Part shown: positions 1 to 6,524 of the stretch, piece by piece
Numbering within the stretch: position 1 is the first letter of the stretch
Layout of the letters: every line of letters starts with the position of its first letter
From: CAYOKT01 sp964404605
GTDB lineage: Bacteria > Electryoneota > Electryoneia > Electryoneales > Electryoneaceae
Assembly: GCA_964404605.1 (NCBI GenBank)
Contig: CAYOKT010000080.1
Coordinates: 1-12,534, forward strand
Direction of reading: 5' to 3'
Length of the DNA stretch: 12,534 bases
Notes under the pieces: generated by a model
The model's input: the letters and a program-made list of their open reading frames with translations, nothing else
The model's database searches: none
What the model was told of the DNA's origin: nothing
Made by a program: the position numbers and the translations under genes

Positions 1-40
1 GGCCACCCCCCGTCCGGGGGAGCGGGGAAGCGATTGACGC

Positions 41-69
41 TTGACCCTCCGCGCGGGGAGCACGATACT
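41..69 (+). promoter_or_regulatory. Predicted sigma-70 promoter of the trmH-like gene
   Basis: A -35 box TTGACC (41-46, 5 of 6 to consensus) is followed after exactly 17 bases by a -10 box GATACT (64-69, 4 of 6). The start point would fall near 76, ahead of both candidate ATG codons (104 and 131). This argues against translation from the in-frame TTG at 41, which is the -35 box itself. Predicted from sequence only. Confidence 0.55.
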
Positions 70-130
70 CTATCTCGAGAACAGAGCCGGCAGGGCGCAG
101 GACATGCGGCCTGACAGTTTCGGGTGGGAC

Positions 131-829
131 ATGGACAACAAGGTCAAACGGGAACTGATCGACTTCCTGTCGGAGCACATCACCGATGCGCGCCGCGAAC
201 TGTTCGAGACCGTCCTCGCCGGGCGCACGCGCTACCTGACGGTGGTCCTCGAGGACATCTACCAGCCGCACAACGCCAGCGCGGTGATCCGCACCTGCGA
301 CGGGTTCGGGGTGCAGGACCTGCATGTCATCGAGAACCGCAACCGCTATACGCTCAACCCCGGCGTCTCCCTCGGCGCCTCGAAATGGGTCACCCTCCAC
401 CGCTACAACCGGCGGGGCGAGGACAACACCACCCGCGCGTTGCTGGGGTTGAAGGAACGGGGCTACCGTCTCATCGCCACCACCCCGCACACGGATGACA
501 AGCGTCTGGACGAGCTGCCCCTCGAGGAGGGACCGATCGCGTTGCTCTTCGGGACGGAACTGGAGGGGCTCAGCGAGACCGCCCTCGCGCTGGCGGAGGA
601 GCACGTCCGCATCCCGATGACCGGGTTCAGCGAGAGTTTCAACATCTCGGTCAGCGCGGCGATCTGCCTCTACGACCTGACGATGCGGCTGAAGAACAGC
701 GGCTTGAGGTGGGAGCTGAGCGAGGAGGAGAAGCTGGAGGTGAAGCTCCAGTGGCTGCGGGCGAGCGTGCGCCGCGCGGAAAAGCTCGAGAAGCGCTTCT
801 TCGACGAGCGAGGGAACGCCGCCGGGTAG
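131..829 (+). CDS. trmH: TrmH/SpoU-family tRNA (guanosine-2'-O-)-methyltransferase
   Basis: This is a SPOUT-class RNA methyltransferase. The TrmH branch transfers a methyl group from S-adenosylmethionine to the ribose 2'-OH of G18 in the tRNA D-loop, in the cytoplasm. All three family motifs are visible: motif 1 around residues 48-60 (NASAVIRTCDGFG, with N48 and the catalytic-type R54), motif 2 at 140-148 (FGTELEGLS) and motif 3 at 161-177 (IPMTGFSESFNISVSAA), which builds the trefoil-knot cofactor site. The helical, charged C-terminus is usual for TrmH. Starting at ATG 131 gives 232 residues, close to E. coli TrmH, and a typical N-terminus (LTVVLEDIYQPHN follows at once). ATG 104 is in frame and possible. 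It has its own promoter and converges on the redox operon, so it is probably unrelated in function. The family call is firm; the exact modified nucleotide is inferred. Confidence 0.9.
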   Translation: MDNKVKRELIDFLSEHITDARRELFETVLAGRTRYLTVVLEDIYQPHNASAVIRTCDGFGVQDLHVIENRNRYTLNPGVSLGASKWVTLHRYNRRGEDNTTRALLGLKERGYRLIATTPHTDDKRLDELPLEEGPIALLFGTELEGLSETALALAEEHVRIPMTGFSESFNISVSAAICLYDLTMRLKNSGLRWELSEEEKLEVKLQWLRASVRRAEKLEKRFFDERGNAAG

Positions 830-907
830 GCGAACACTCCGCTTGTCATCCTGAACGTTAGTGAAGGATCTCGAACGAAATGCTGAACATTATAAATGTT
901 TGTGTGG

Positions 908-936
908 CCCTGCTGGCTTTGACAGCAGGGTTTCTT
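908..936 (+). terminator. Hairpin terminator after the trmH-like gene
   Basis: A perfect 8-bp stem, CCCTGCTG (908-915) with CAGCAGGG (923-930), has a 7-base loop and is followed by the T-rich run TTTCTTCTTATT. It lies 79 bases after the trmH-like stop codon on the same strand, so it can serve as its intrinsic terminator. The stem, loop size and the following GGGTTT resemble the hairpin at 1005-1027 read on the other strand. Confidence 0.55.
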
Positions 937-999
937 CTTATTATACCTTCTACGATGTAATAGAGTCCTAATGATATTTGTACTTCTCTGAATACCCTA

Positions 1000-1027
1000 T
1001 CAAACCCTGTCATCGGAGCTGACAGGG
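1000..1027 (-). terminator. Hairpin, possible terminator of the redox operon
   Basis: On the minus strand the 8-bp stem CCCTGTCA/TGACAGGG with a 7-base loop is followed by TTTGATAGGG. It sits about 85 bases beyond the stop codon of the response regulator, the last gene of the minus-strand operon. The T-run is short, so termination may be weak. The hairpin is also one end of the 183-bp repeat element. Confidence 0.4.
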
Positions 1028-1037
1028 CCACCCAGCC

Positions 1038-1065
1038 GCAGGGGCACAGTGCGCCGTGCCCCTGC
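1038..1065 (-). terminator. Strong 10-bp hairpin downstream of the response regulator
   Basis: GCAGGGGCAC (1038-1047) and GTGCCCCTGC (1056-1065) form a perfect GC-rich 10-bp stem with an 8-base loop, 45 bases after the response regulator stop. No U-tract follows on the minus strand. It may be an RNA 3'-end stabiliser or part of a double-hairpin terminator with the structure at 1005-1027. Confidence 0.4.
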
Positions 1066-1110
1066 AACACGTCACCATACGACGATTCCCTGGGAACGGC
1101 CGCGATCCCC

Positions 1111-1620
1111 TCAGCGTTTCTTCAGCGCGTCGAGGGCCTTCTGCAGGGCGTCCAGGTCGGCGTCCTTCAGCCGCTTCTCGACTTCACCGCGCAACCGTTC
1201 GGGGTCGCCCTCGCCCTCGCCCGCCTCCTCCATGCCCAGCAGGCGCCTGACCGCGCGGACGTAATTCCCGGGGCGCACCGGCTTCTCGAGGTAAATACCG
1301 GGGCCGGACATGGTCAGCTCCTCGAAATCGGCGCGGCCGAGCTCATCACGGGCGTGCCCGGTGACGATCAACACGGGGATCTCGCGCCACTCGGGCGACT
1401 TCTGCAGGTCACGGTAGAACTTCGCGCCGGAGCGTTTCGGCATCACCAGGTCCAGCGAGATCAGGTCCGGCCGCGCCCGCTTCACCGCCTCCAGCGCCTC
1501 GAAGCCGTCACAGGCGGTCTCCACCCGGAAGCCGGCATCCTCGAGGGCCGTGCGCAGGTAGGCGCGCACATCCTCCTCGTCATCCACGACGAGCACGCGT
1601 TTGCTCTCCTCACCCCCCAT
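1111..1620 (-). CDS. Receiver-only response regulator (CheY-like) with a helical tail
   Basis: The protein is a single receiver domain of about 130 residues followed by a roughly 40-residue, highly charged helical tail. It has no DNA-binding or enzymatic output domain. The phosphorylation site is complete: acidic pair D13-D14, phospho-acceptor D57 (SLDLVMP), T87 (VTGHA) and K113 (LEKPV). The start at ATG 1620 is chosen because AGGAG lies five bases upstream; a GTG six bases earlier would overlap that ribosome site. It follows the histidine kinase stop by 12 bases, so the pair is almost certainly co-transcribed and cognate. With no output domain it must signal through a protein partner or a phosphorelay. 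It is the last gene of the redox operon. The receiver assignment is certain; its target is unknown. Confidence 0.9.
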   Translation of the reverse strand: MGGEESKRVLVVDDEEDVRAYLRTALEDAGFRVETACDGFEALEAVKRARPDLISLDLVMPKRSGAKFYRDLQKSPEWREIPVLIVTGHARDELGRADFEELTMSGPGIYLEKPVRPGNYVRAVRRLLGMEEAGEGEGDPERLRGEVEKRLKDADLDALQKALDALKKR

Positions 1621-1632
1621 GAGCACTCCTGC

Positions 1633-3108
1633 TTATGCTTCGTCCTTTTCCGAATCCCCCTCCGCGGCCTCCTCGGCCAGCGCGGCGAGGCGGGAGCGCG
1701 GGAAGCGGATGCGGAACAGCGACCCCTCGCCCTCCTTCGTCTCCAGGTGAATGACGCCGCCGTGTTCCTGGACGATTTTCCGCGTCGTCAGCAGTCCGAG
1801 GCCGGTGCCCTTCCCGCCTTTCGTGGTGAAGAAGGTGGTGAAGACCTGTTTCCGCACCTCCATGTCCATTCCGCAGCCGTTGTCCTCGACCTCGAAGATA
1901 AGGTCTCCCCCTTCGTCCCGCACCCGGACGACGACCCGCTTGTCCTCGTTCTCGCCCATCACCGCGGCGTCGATGCCGTTGGAGACGAGGTTGGTCAGGC
2001 AGGCCTCGATGCCCTCCGGGTCCAGCGGGGCGGCGGCGACCTCCCCCTGCACATCGGCGAGCAATTGGACCCCCTGCCCGAGGGCGGCTTCGTGGTAGAG
2101 ATCGACGATCGAACGCACCACCTCCCCGGGGTCCACGGGCTTGAGCGAAGGTCTCCGCCCCTTGGCGAAGCTGAGGAAATCCTTGACCAGCGAGGTGGTC
2201 TTGTTGAAGTTGCGCTGGAGGATCTCCCAGCCTTCGGCGAGGCGGGCTGCATCGCCGCGTTTCAGGCCGCTGTCCACCATGTACAGGCCGCCCTCGAGGC
2301 CCATCAGCATGTTCTTGATCGTGTGGGCGAGGCCGGCGACGGTCTGCCCCACGGCGGCCAGCCGCTCGGAATCCAGCTTCTCCGCCTCGAGACGCCGCAG
2401 TTCGGTGATATCCGTCGCCATCTCGATCACCGCCGCCACGCCCTCGTTGCCGCGGGAAAGGGGTGTCGTACGGACGACGTAGTGGGTCGTCTTCCCCTCC
2501 ACGCTGACCCCGGTCTGGGTGGAGACATGCTCCCGCCCGTCGCTGAAGGTCTGCGCCGCGGGGCAGTTCTCGCAGGGGCTGTCCTGCCGCTTGTACACCT
2601 GGTAGCACAGCCGCCCGCGCGCCTCGCCGAAGGTGGCGCGGAACTTCTCGTTCGCCCGCAGGATGCGGTAGTCCCGGTCGATCAGCGCGAGGTAGCAGGG
2701 AACCCGCTCGAAGAGGATGTCGTATTCCCGCCGCCAGCGGCGGGTTTCGGTGACATCGGTGGAGAACTCCAGCAGGTAGCGCACCTTGCCCGACGGGTCC
2801 CGCAGCGGGGCGAGGTGGACGACATAATGGCAGGTGCGGCCGAAACGGTCCACCCCGGTCTCATCGCTGACCCGCACCCGCCCGTCGCTGAAGGTGGCGA
2901 GCGCCTCGCAACGCTCGCAGGGGTGCCCCTGTCCCTTGTAGACCTCGTAACAGCGCCGCCCGCGCCAGTCGCCGAAATATTCCTCGAAGTGGCTGTTCGC
3001 CCGGACGATGTTCCACTCCCGGTCGATCACCGCGGCGTTGAACGGCAGTTGCTCGAACAGTTCATGTTCGAGCAGGGCCGAGACCTCTTCCCCTCCGCCG
3101 GGTTTCAT
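1633..3108 (-). CDS. Soluble PAS-PAS sensor histidine kinase with paired Cys motifs
   Basis: This 491-residue kinase shows no membrane segment or signal peptide, so it should act in the cytoplasm. Two tandem PAS domains occupy about 13-122 and 130-237. Each has a cysteine triad of identical spacing, C-x10-C-x2-C (C53/C64/C67 and C168/C179/C182), within CYEVYK...PCERC and CYQVYK...PCENC. A HisKA region follows with H262 (GLAHTIKN), then HATPase_c with N377 (N box), DNGCG at 409-413 and GKGTGLGL at 432-439. The ATG at 3108 overlaps the preceding stop as ATGA, and GAGAGG lies five bases upstream; a longer in-frame extension is only the shadow of the cytochrome gene. Translational coupling to the redox complex and the Cys triads suggest redox sensing (thiol/disulfide, Fe-S or haem ligation), which is inference. 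The adjacent receiver protein is the likely partner. Confidence 0.9.
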   Translation of the reverse strand: MKPGGGEEVSALLEHELFEQLPFNAAVIDREWNIVRANSHFEEYFGDWRGRRCYEVYKGQGHPCERCEALATFSDGRVRVSDETGVDRFGRTCHYVVHLAPLRDPSGKVRYLLEFSTDVTETRRWRREYDILFERVPCYLALIDRDYRILRANEKFRATFGEARGRLCYQVYKRQDSPCENCPAAQTFSDGREHVSTQTGVSVEGKTTHYVVRTTPLSRGNEGVAAVIEMATDITELRRLEAEKLDSERLAAVGQTVAGLAHTIKNMLMGLEGGLYMVDSGLKRGDAARLAEGWEILQRNFNKTTSLVKDFLSFAKGRRPSLKPVDPGEVVRSIVDLYHEAALGQGVQLLADVQGEVAAAPLDPEGIEACLTNLVSNGIDAAVMGENEDKRVVVRVRDEGGDLIFEVEDNGCGMDMEVRKQVFTTFFTTKGGKGTGLGLLTTRKIVQEHGGVIHLETKEGEGSLFRIRFPRSRLAALAEEAAEGDSEKDEA

Positions 3109-4964
3109 GGCTGCCTCTCCAGCCCGTCCGGCGGCAGCACCACGAGGCGCCCCACGCCGATGCGGGGTCCGCCGGCGAGATTCTCCTCCCCCTCGCGGAA
3201 GCGCGTCTGCTTGTGGCAGGTGGCGCAGCGGGCGAGATCCGGGCGTTCGACCTCTTCCGCCTTCGCCTGGTGGCAGGCGACACAGAGATCGTGCATCGCG
3301 TTGGTGTAGCTCGGGGCCCGGTACTGCTTCACCTCGATCTTCGCGCCCGCGGGGACGAGGTTCGGGTGGCACTCGGCGCACTGTTTCGCGCCCTCCGCGC
3401 CCTTTTCCCTGCCGCGCGGGTGGCACTCGGCGCAGCCGAGCTTCGCCCCGTCGGGCGAGGAGTGCCAGTCATGGCGGAAGGCGTCCGCCGGGAGATACTG
3501 GTCGTAATGGCAACTGCTGCAGGCGCTGTTCTTGTCCTCCGGCAGGTTCATGTGGTGGCAGAGGACGCAGGACTCCTTCGCGCCGAGGTTTCCCTGGTGC
3601 CAGGTGTGCCGGAAGGCGACCCCGTACCCGTCGAGGTTGCCGTCCACCCACAGCGTGTCGCCCCCGCGGGCCCGGTTGACCGGGGTGGGGCGCATGCCGT
3701 CGCTGCGCACCGTCCCCGAGGAGAGCAGCGCGAATCCGACCGCCGCGAAGACGACGAAGGTCAGGGAGTACTTGATCCGCCCGGCGATCTCCGGCCGCCC
3801 GAGCCACGCCTCGCCCGCGCGGTCGAACCGGGGCGGCTCCTCCGGGCGGGCTTCCGGCTCCACCGGCCGCTCTTTCCAGACGTTGAAGTGCTCAATGGCG
3901 AAGAAGAACGCCAGCGCGGCCGCCGAAACCACCCCCGCGCTGACGGCAAGCTCGCTCCAGGCCGGCAGGTAGAGGTTCAGCCCGCCCGGGCGGGCGAAGC
4001 CGCCGACATCGATGCGGTTGATCACCCAGCCCGCCACCCCCAGGGTGGCGATCCACCACAACCCCGAGGTGGAGTTCCGCACCCGCGGGATGAACAGCAG
4101 CACCACGGGAACGAACACCGCGACGGACAGCTCCGCCCAGAAGAGGTACGCCTGCCAGCTCCCCTCGAAGGCATGGCCGAACTGCCCCCGGACCACCAGG
4201 TCGCCGACGCGGACCGCGAGGTAGAAGAGCAACACCCAGCGCGCGGCCCTGCCCAGCCCGGAGAGCAGTTTCGTCTCCGCGCCGCGGCCATAGAGCGTAC
4301 CGGAGACGAGGCTCTCGAAGGTGACCATCATCAGCCCGAGGGAGATGGCGGAGATGAAGAAGAGGACGGGCAGGATGGGAGAGTACCACAGCGGGTGCAG
4401 CCGGTGCGGCATGATGACGAAAAGGGTTCCGAGGCTCGACTGGTGCAGGGTGGAGAGCGCGATGCCGAGGATCACCAGCGGCAGGCGGATGCGGGTGAGG
4501 AGATGGTGGATCCTCCCCCAGCGGCTCGTGGATTCCAGGGGCACGGGGAGAAATTCCATCGCCAGCACGGTGGTGTAGAGCATCACGCACCAGGCGACCT
4601 CGAACAGCGCCGAATGGTGCTGCCATTCGATCACCGGGTGCCAGATGTTCCACGGCAGCCCGAGGTCGAAGAGCAGCCCGACGATCACCGCGATATAGCC
4701 GAGGAAGGCGGTGAGCACCGCCGGCCGGACGATGTCGTGGTACTCCTCCCGGCGGAAGATGTACACCGTGGCGGTGATGACGAATCCGCCCGCGGCGAGG
4801 GCGACGCCGCCGAGGACATCGAACCCGATCCACAGCCCCCAGGGCACGGCATCGGAGAGATTCGTGGTCGCGCCGAGGCCGAACACGAAACGGGTGAGGC
4901 CCACGGCCGCCGCGAGGCCGGTGATCGACCAGAGAATCAGCTTGACCCTGCGAAGACGCTTCAT
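3105..4964 (-). CDS. NrfD/HmcC/DsrP-like membrane protein fused to a hexahaem cytochrome c
   Basis: Residues 1-365 (of 619) resemble NrfD/HmcC/DsrP quinone-interacting proteins, with about ten hydrophobic helices and the early motif PWGLWIGFDVLGGVA. A charged linker (about 365-397) leads to an eleventh helix (about 398-416), then a soluble domain with six CxxCH haem sites at 466, 482, 511, 529, 561 and 580, and repeated FRHxWH segments that could give distal His ligands. With a positive N-terminus inside, ten helices return the chain to the cytoplasm and helix 11 exports the haem domain to the periplasm, where haem is attached. The start at ATG 4964 is preferred: it begins one base after the ferredoxin stop and has GAGG six bases upstream, whereas ATG 4991 has AGG abutting it. 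In Hmc and DsrMKJOP the cytochrome is a separate subunit; here it is fused. It probably passes electrons between periplasmic carriers and the membrane. Confidence 0.85.
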   Translation of the reverse strand: MKRLRRVKLILWSITGLAAAVGLTRFVFGLGATTNLSDAVPWGLWIGFDVLGGVALAAGGFVITATVYIFRREEYHDIVRPAVLTAFLGYIAVIVGLLFDLGLPWNIWHPVIEWQHHSALFEVAWCVMLYTTVLAMEFLPVPLESTSRWGRIHHLLTRIRLPLVILGIALSTLHQSSLGTLFVIMPHRLHPLWYSPILPVLFFISAISLGLMMVTFESLVSGTLYGRGAETKLLSGLGRAARWVLLFYLAVRVGDLVVRGQFGHAFEGSWQAYLFWAELSVAVFVPVVLLFIPRVRNSTSGLWWIATLGVAGWVINRIDVGGFARPGGLNLYLPAWSELAVSAGVVSAAALAFFFAIEHFNVWKERPVEPEARPEEPPRFDRAGEAWLGRPEIAGRIKYSLTFVVFAAVGFALLSSGTVRSDGMRPTPVNRARGGDTLWVDGNLDGYGVAFRHTWHQGNLGAKESCVLCHHMNLPEDKNSACSSCHYDQYLPADAFRHDWHSSPDGAKLGCAECHPRGREKGAEGAKQCAECHPNLVPAGAKIEVKQYRAPSYTNAMHDLCVACHQAKAEEVERPDLARCATCHKQTRFREGEENLAGGPRIGVGRLVVLPPDGLERQP

Positions 4965-4965
4965 G

Positions 4966-5775
4966 TCACGCCTCGTCCTGCTTGCCGTCATCCTTCAACC
5001 CGTCGCTCTCCGGCTGCCCGCCGCCCATGCGCTCCATGCGCCGCCGGATGATCCAGTGCAGCCCCGCCATCGCGCCGCCCATGCCGATGAAGGCGAAGGG
5101 CACCGCGGTCATCGCCGGGGCGGTGGTCTTCGGCATCGCCCGGTCCTCCAGCGGGCGGCCGTAGTGGAGGAAGCCCAGGTCGATGTCCGAGATGTAGAGA
5201 ACCGAGGTTCCGCCGACCTCGTGCTCGCCCCAGACGTGCGGGACGTACTTGTCCGGCTCGGCGTGGATTCTCCGCCACGCCTCGGCGAGCAGTTCCTCGC
5301 GGCCGCCGAAGATGGTCGCCTCCGTCGGGCAGGCCTCGGTGCAGGCCGGCTGCCCCCCCTCCAGCAGGCGATCGTAGCAGAGGATGCACTTGTTCACATA
5401 GGGCACCGGCTTGTCCCAGTCGTAGCGCGGGATGCCGTAGGGGCAGGCCATCATGCAGTAGCGGCAGCCCATGCACTTCTCCCGGTCGTAGACCACCGCT
5501 CCGAGTTCGGTTTTTTGCAGCGCTCCCACCGGGCAGACCGAAACGCAGGCCGGTTCCAGGCAGTGACGGCACTGTTTGCGGACATATTCCTGTCCCGGCC
5601 GCTCGATGATCGAGGTCCAGTTCCGCGCCGAGAGGCCGTCGTCCATCGTCCAGCGGCGCGGCACCTCCGCCTCGAGATGGTTCACCCGCTTGCAGGCGAG
5701 CACGCATTCACGGCAGCCGATGCACTTGGTCGTGTCGGTGAGGATTCCCACCGGACCCTTGATGACGGAACTCAT
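4966..5775 (-). CDS. HmcB/DsrO/HybA-like ferredoxin subunit with four [4Fe-4S] sites and a C-terminal anchor
   Basis: This 269-residue protein has sixteen cysteines in four groups: C18/21/24/28, C69/72/77/81, C101/104/107/111 and C130/133/145/149. This is the arrangement of electron-transfer subunits that partner NrfD-type proteins. A single hydrophobic helix lies at about 221-242, followed by RRRMER and an acidic tail. No twin-arginine or Sec signal is seen at the N-terminus, unlike HybA and DsrO, so which side of the membrane the clusters face is open. The ATG at 5775 overlaps the stop of the cytochrome b gene as ATGA, with AGGAG eight bases upstream. It should wire the NrfD-like subunit to the cytochrome b and CCG subunits. 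The subunit class is confident; the exact orthologue is not. Confidence 0.88.
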   Translation of the reverse strand: MSSVIKGPVGILTDTTKCIGCRECVLACKRVNHLEAEVPRRWTMDDGLSARNWTSIIERPGQEYVRKQCRHCLEPACVSVCPVGALQKTELGAVVYDREKCMGCRYCMMACPYGIPRYDWDKPVPYVNKCILCYDRLLEGGQPACTEACPTEATIFGGREELLAEAWRRIHAEPDKYVPHVWGEHEVGGTSVLYISDIDLGFLHYGRPLEDRAMPKTTAPAMTAVPFAFIGMGGAMAGLHWIIRRRMERMGGGQPESDGLKDDGKQDEA

Positions 5776-6479
5776 ACCCAGGACTCCTTCTTCCGCAGGG
5801 TCGCGACCACCTTCGCCCCGGCGCCCTTCGGGAACTTCCAGGCGATGCCGCCGGCATACTGGGAGAGCGGCAGGAGCACGCAGTGCGCGATCTTGGTGAA
5901 CGGGATGAGAACGAGGATCAGGTCGGCGCTGTAGACATGGACCAGCATCCAGGAGCGGTAGGCCGTGGCCGACAGGGATGCGTTGGCGCAGAGGTAGCCG
6001 CTGAGGAAGGGAACCGTCAGCAGCAGCGGCCAGAGGAAATCCTGCAGGCGTGAGAGCTGCCGCATGTGCCGGATCAACAGCCGCGCGAGAAAGAGCAGCG
6101 GCCCGGCGACCAGCACCAGCAGGGTCAGGCGGTCCGCCAGCGGCTGCGGGAGGGCGGGCCACCAGGCGAGCCCGCTGCTCCGCTCCCACAAACCGATGTG
6201 CGCCGCGAGAGTCAGCGGCACCACCAGCAGCCCGATGTGAAAGAGGAAACTCACCAGGCTGTAGACCGGCTTCGAGCGCCACAGGGTGCCGAGAGGCAGC
6301 AGCCAGGCGAAGGTGCGGCGGGTCATGTCCCACCAGGGGAGGGTGCGGTCCGAGGTGTGGTGCAGCGCCTCCGCCATGCCATAGAACGTCAGCGCGAACT
6401 GGCGGATCAGCCCGAGAATCGCCAGGGCGATCGCAAGCCGGAACAGGGGTCCGCGTCCGAAATCCAGCAGCAGATCCAC
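5772..6479 (-). CDS. HmcE/DsrM/NarI-like membrane cytochrome b subunit
   Basis: This 235-residue protein has about five transmembrane helices (roughly 12-30, 72-98, 116-136, 148-166, 176-205) and histidines placed as in NarI-type di-haem b proteins: H81 and H94 around helix 2, H181 and H199 in helix 5 (LVHVYS and TKIAHC). The NarI/DsrM/HmcE family carries electrons between quinol and a cytoplasmic iron-sulfur subunit. It directly follows the CCG protein gene, which matches the DsrM-DsrK and HmcE-HmcF pairing. GTG 6479 is chosen as start because GGAG lies six bases upstream; in-frame GTGs at 6491 and 6512 lack a ribosome site, and 6512 falls inside an intercistronic hairpin. It overlaps the downstream ferredoxin gene as ATGA. 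The choice between the Hmc and Dsr lineages is unresolved. Confidence 0.82.
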   Translation of the reverse strand: MDLLLDFGRGPLFRLAIALAILGLIRQFALTFYGMAEALHHTSDRTLPWWDMTRRTFAWLLPLGTLWRSKPVYSLVSFLFHIGLLVVPLTLAAHIGLWERSSGLAWWPALPQPLADRLTLLVLVAGPLLFLARLLIRHMRQLSRLQDFLWPLLLTVPFLSGYLCANASLSATAYRSWMLVHVYSADLILVLIPFTKIAHCVLLPLSQYAGGIAWKFPKGAGAKVVATLRKKESWV

Positions 6480-6498
6480 GAAACACTCCACGGGTAAT

Positions 6499-6518
6499 GC
6501 CGGCGGCCTCACGCCGGC
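6499..6518 (-). other. Intercistronic hairpin between the CCG protein and cytochrome b genes
   Basis: GCCGGCG (6499-6505) and CGCCGGC (6512-6518) form a perfect GC-only 7-bp stem with a 6-base loop, starting 6 bases after the CCG-protein stop and ending 19 bases before the preferred GTG start at 6479. It is the only gap of this size among the complex-subunit genes. No T-run follows, so it is more likely an mRNA stabiliser or expression tuner than a terminator. Confidence 0.45.
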
Positions 6519-6524
6519 GGTGTT

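Larger units (their letters stand above)
845..1027. repeat. 183-bp composite repeat element, copy 1 (inverted relative to 9318-9500)
   Basis: The left end (845-872) is a dispersed motif starting GTCATCCTGAACG and ending GGATCTCG. The right end (1005-1027) is the palindrome CCCTGTCA, 7-base loop, TGACAGGG. Both ends recur, in inverse orientation and the same 183-bp total length, at 9318-9500; the interior is AT-rich and has diverged. There is no open reading frame of note inside. The GTCATCCTGAACG motif occurs a third time at 12216. This looks like a non-autonomous, REP- or MITE-like element. No target-site duplication was evident. Confidence 0.6.

Noticed and set aside
6..20. CCCCC/GGGGG inverted repeat at the window start as a terminator
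   Set aside because: Short 5-bp stem with no T-run, and the upstream gene is outside the window.
41..130. TTG 41 as start of the TrmH-like protein
   Set aside because: The TTG is part of a good -35 box and the added residues are absent from the family; ATG 131 gives normal length.
1063..1069. Isolated TGCAACA near the operon end, and another copy inside the CCG gene at 6902-6908
   Set aside because: Single copies, not clustered and not next to a promoter; the first overlaps a hairpin arm and the second encodes a conserved Cys-Asn pair.
1354..3309. Very long open frame on the plus strand, opposite the kinase and receiver genes
   Set aside because: Its product is His/Arg/Ala-rich with no domain logic and it mirrors well-supported minus-strand genes; high GC leaves the antisense frame open.
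3109..3426. Upstream extension of the histidine kinase
   Set aside because: It lies in another frame of the cytochrome fusion, is Arg/Gly/Pro-rich, and the ATGA overlap at 3108 gives a clear start.
3213..5051. Long plus-strand frame opposite the NrfD-cytochrome fusion
   Set aside because: Low-complexity Arg/Glu/His/Pro-rich translation, antisense to a gene with ten helices and six haem motifs; a GC shadow.
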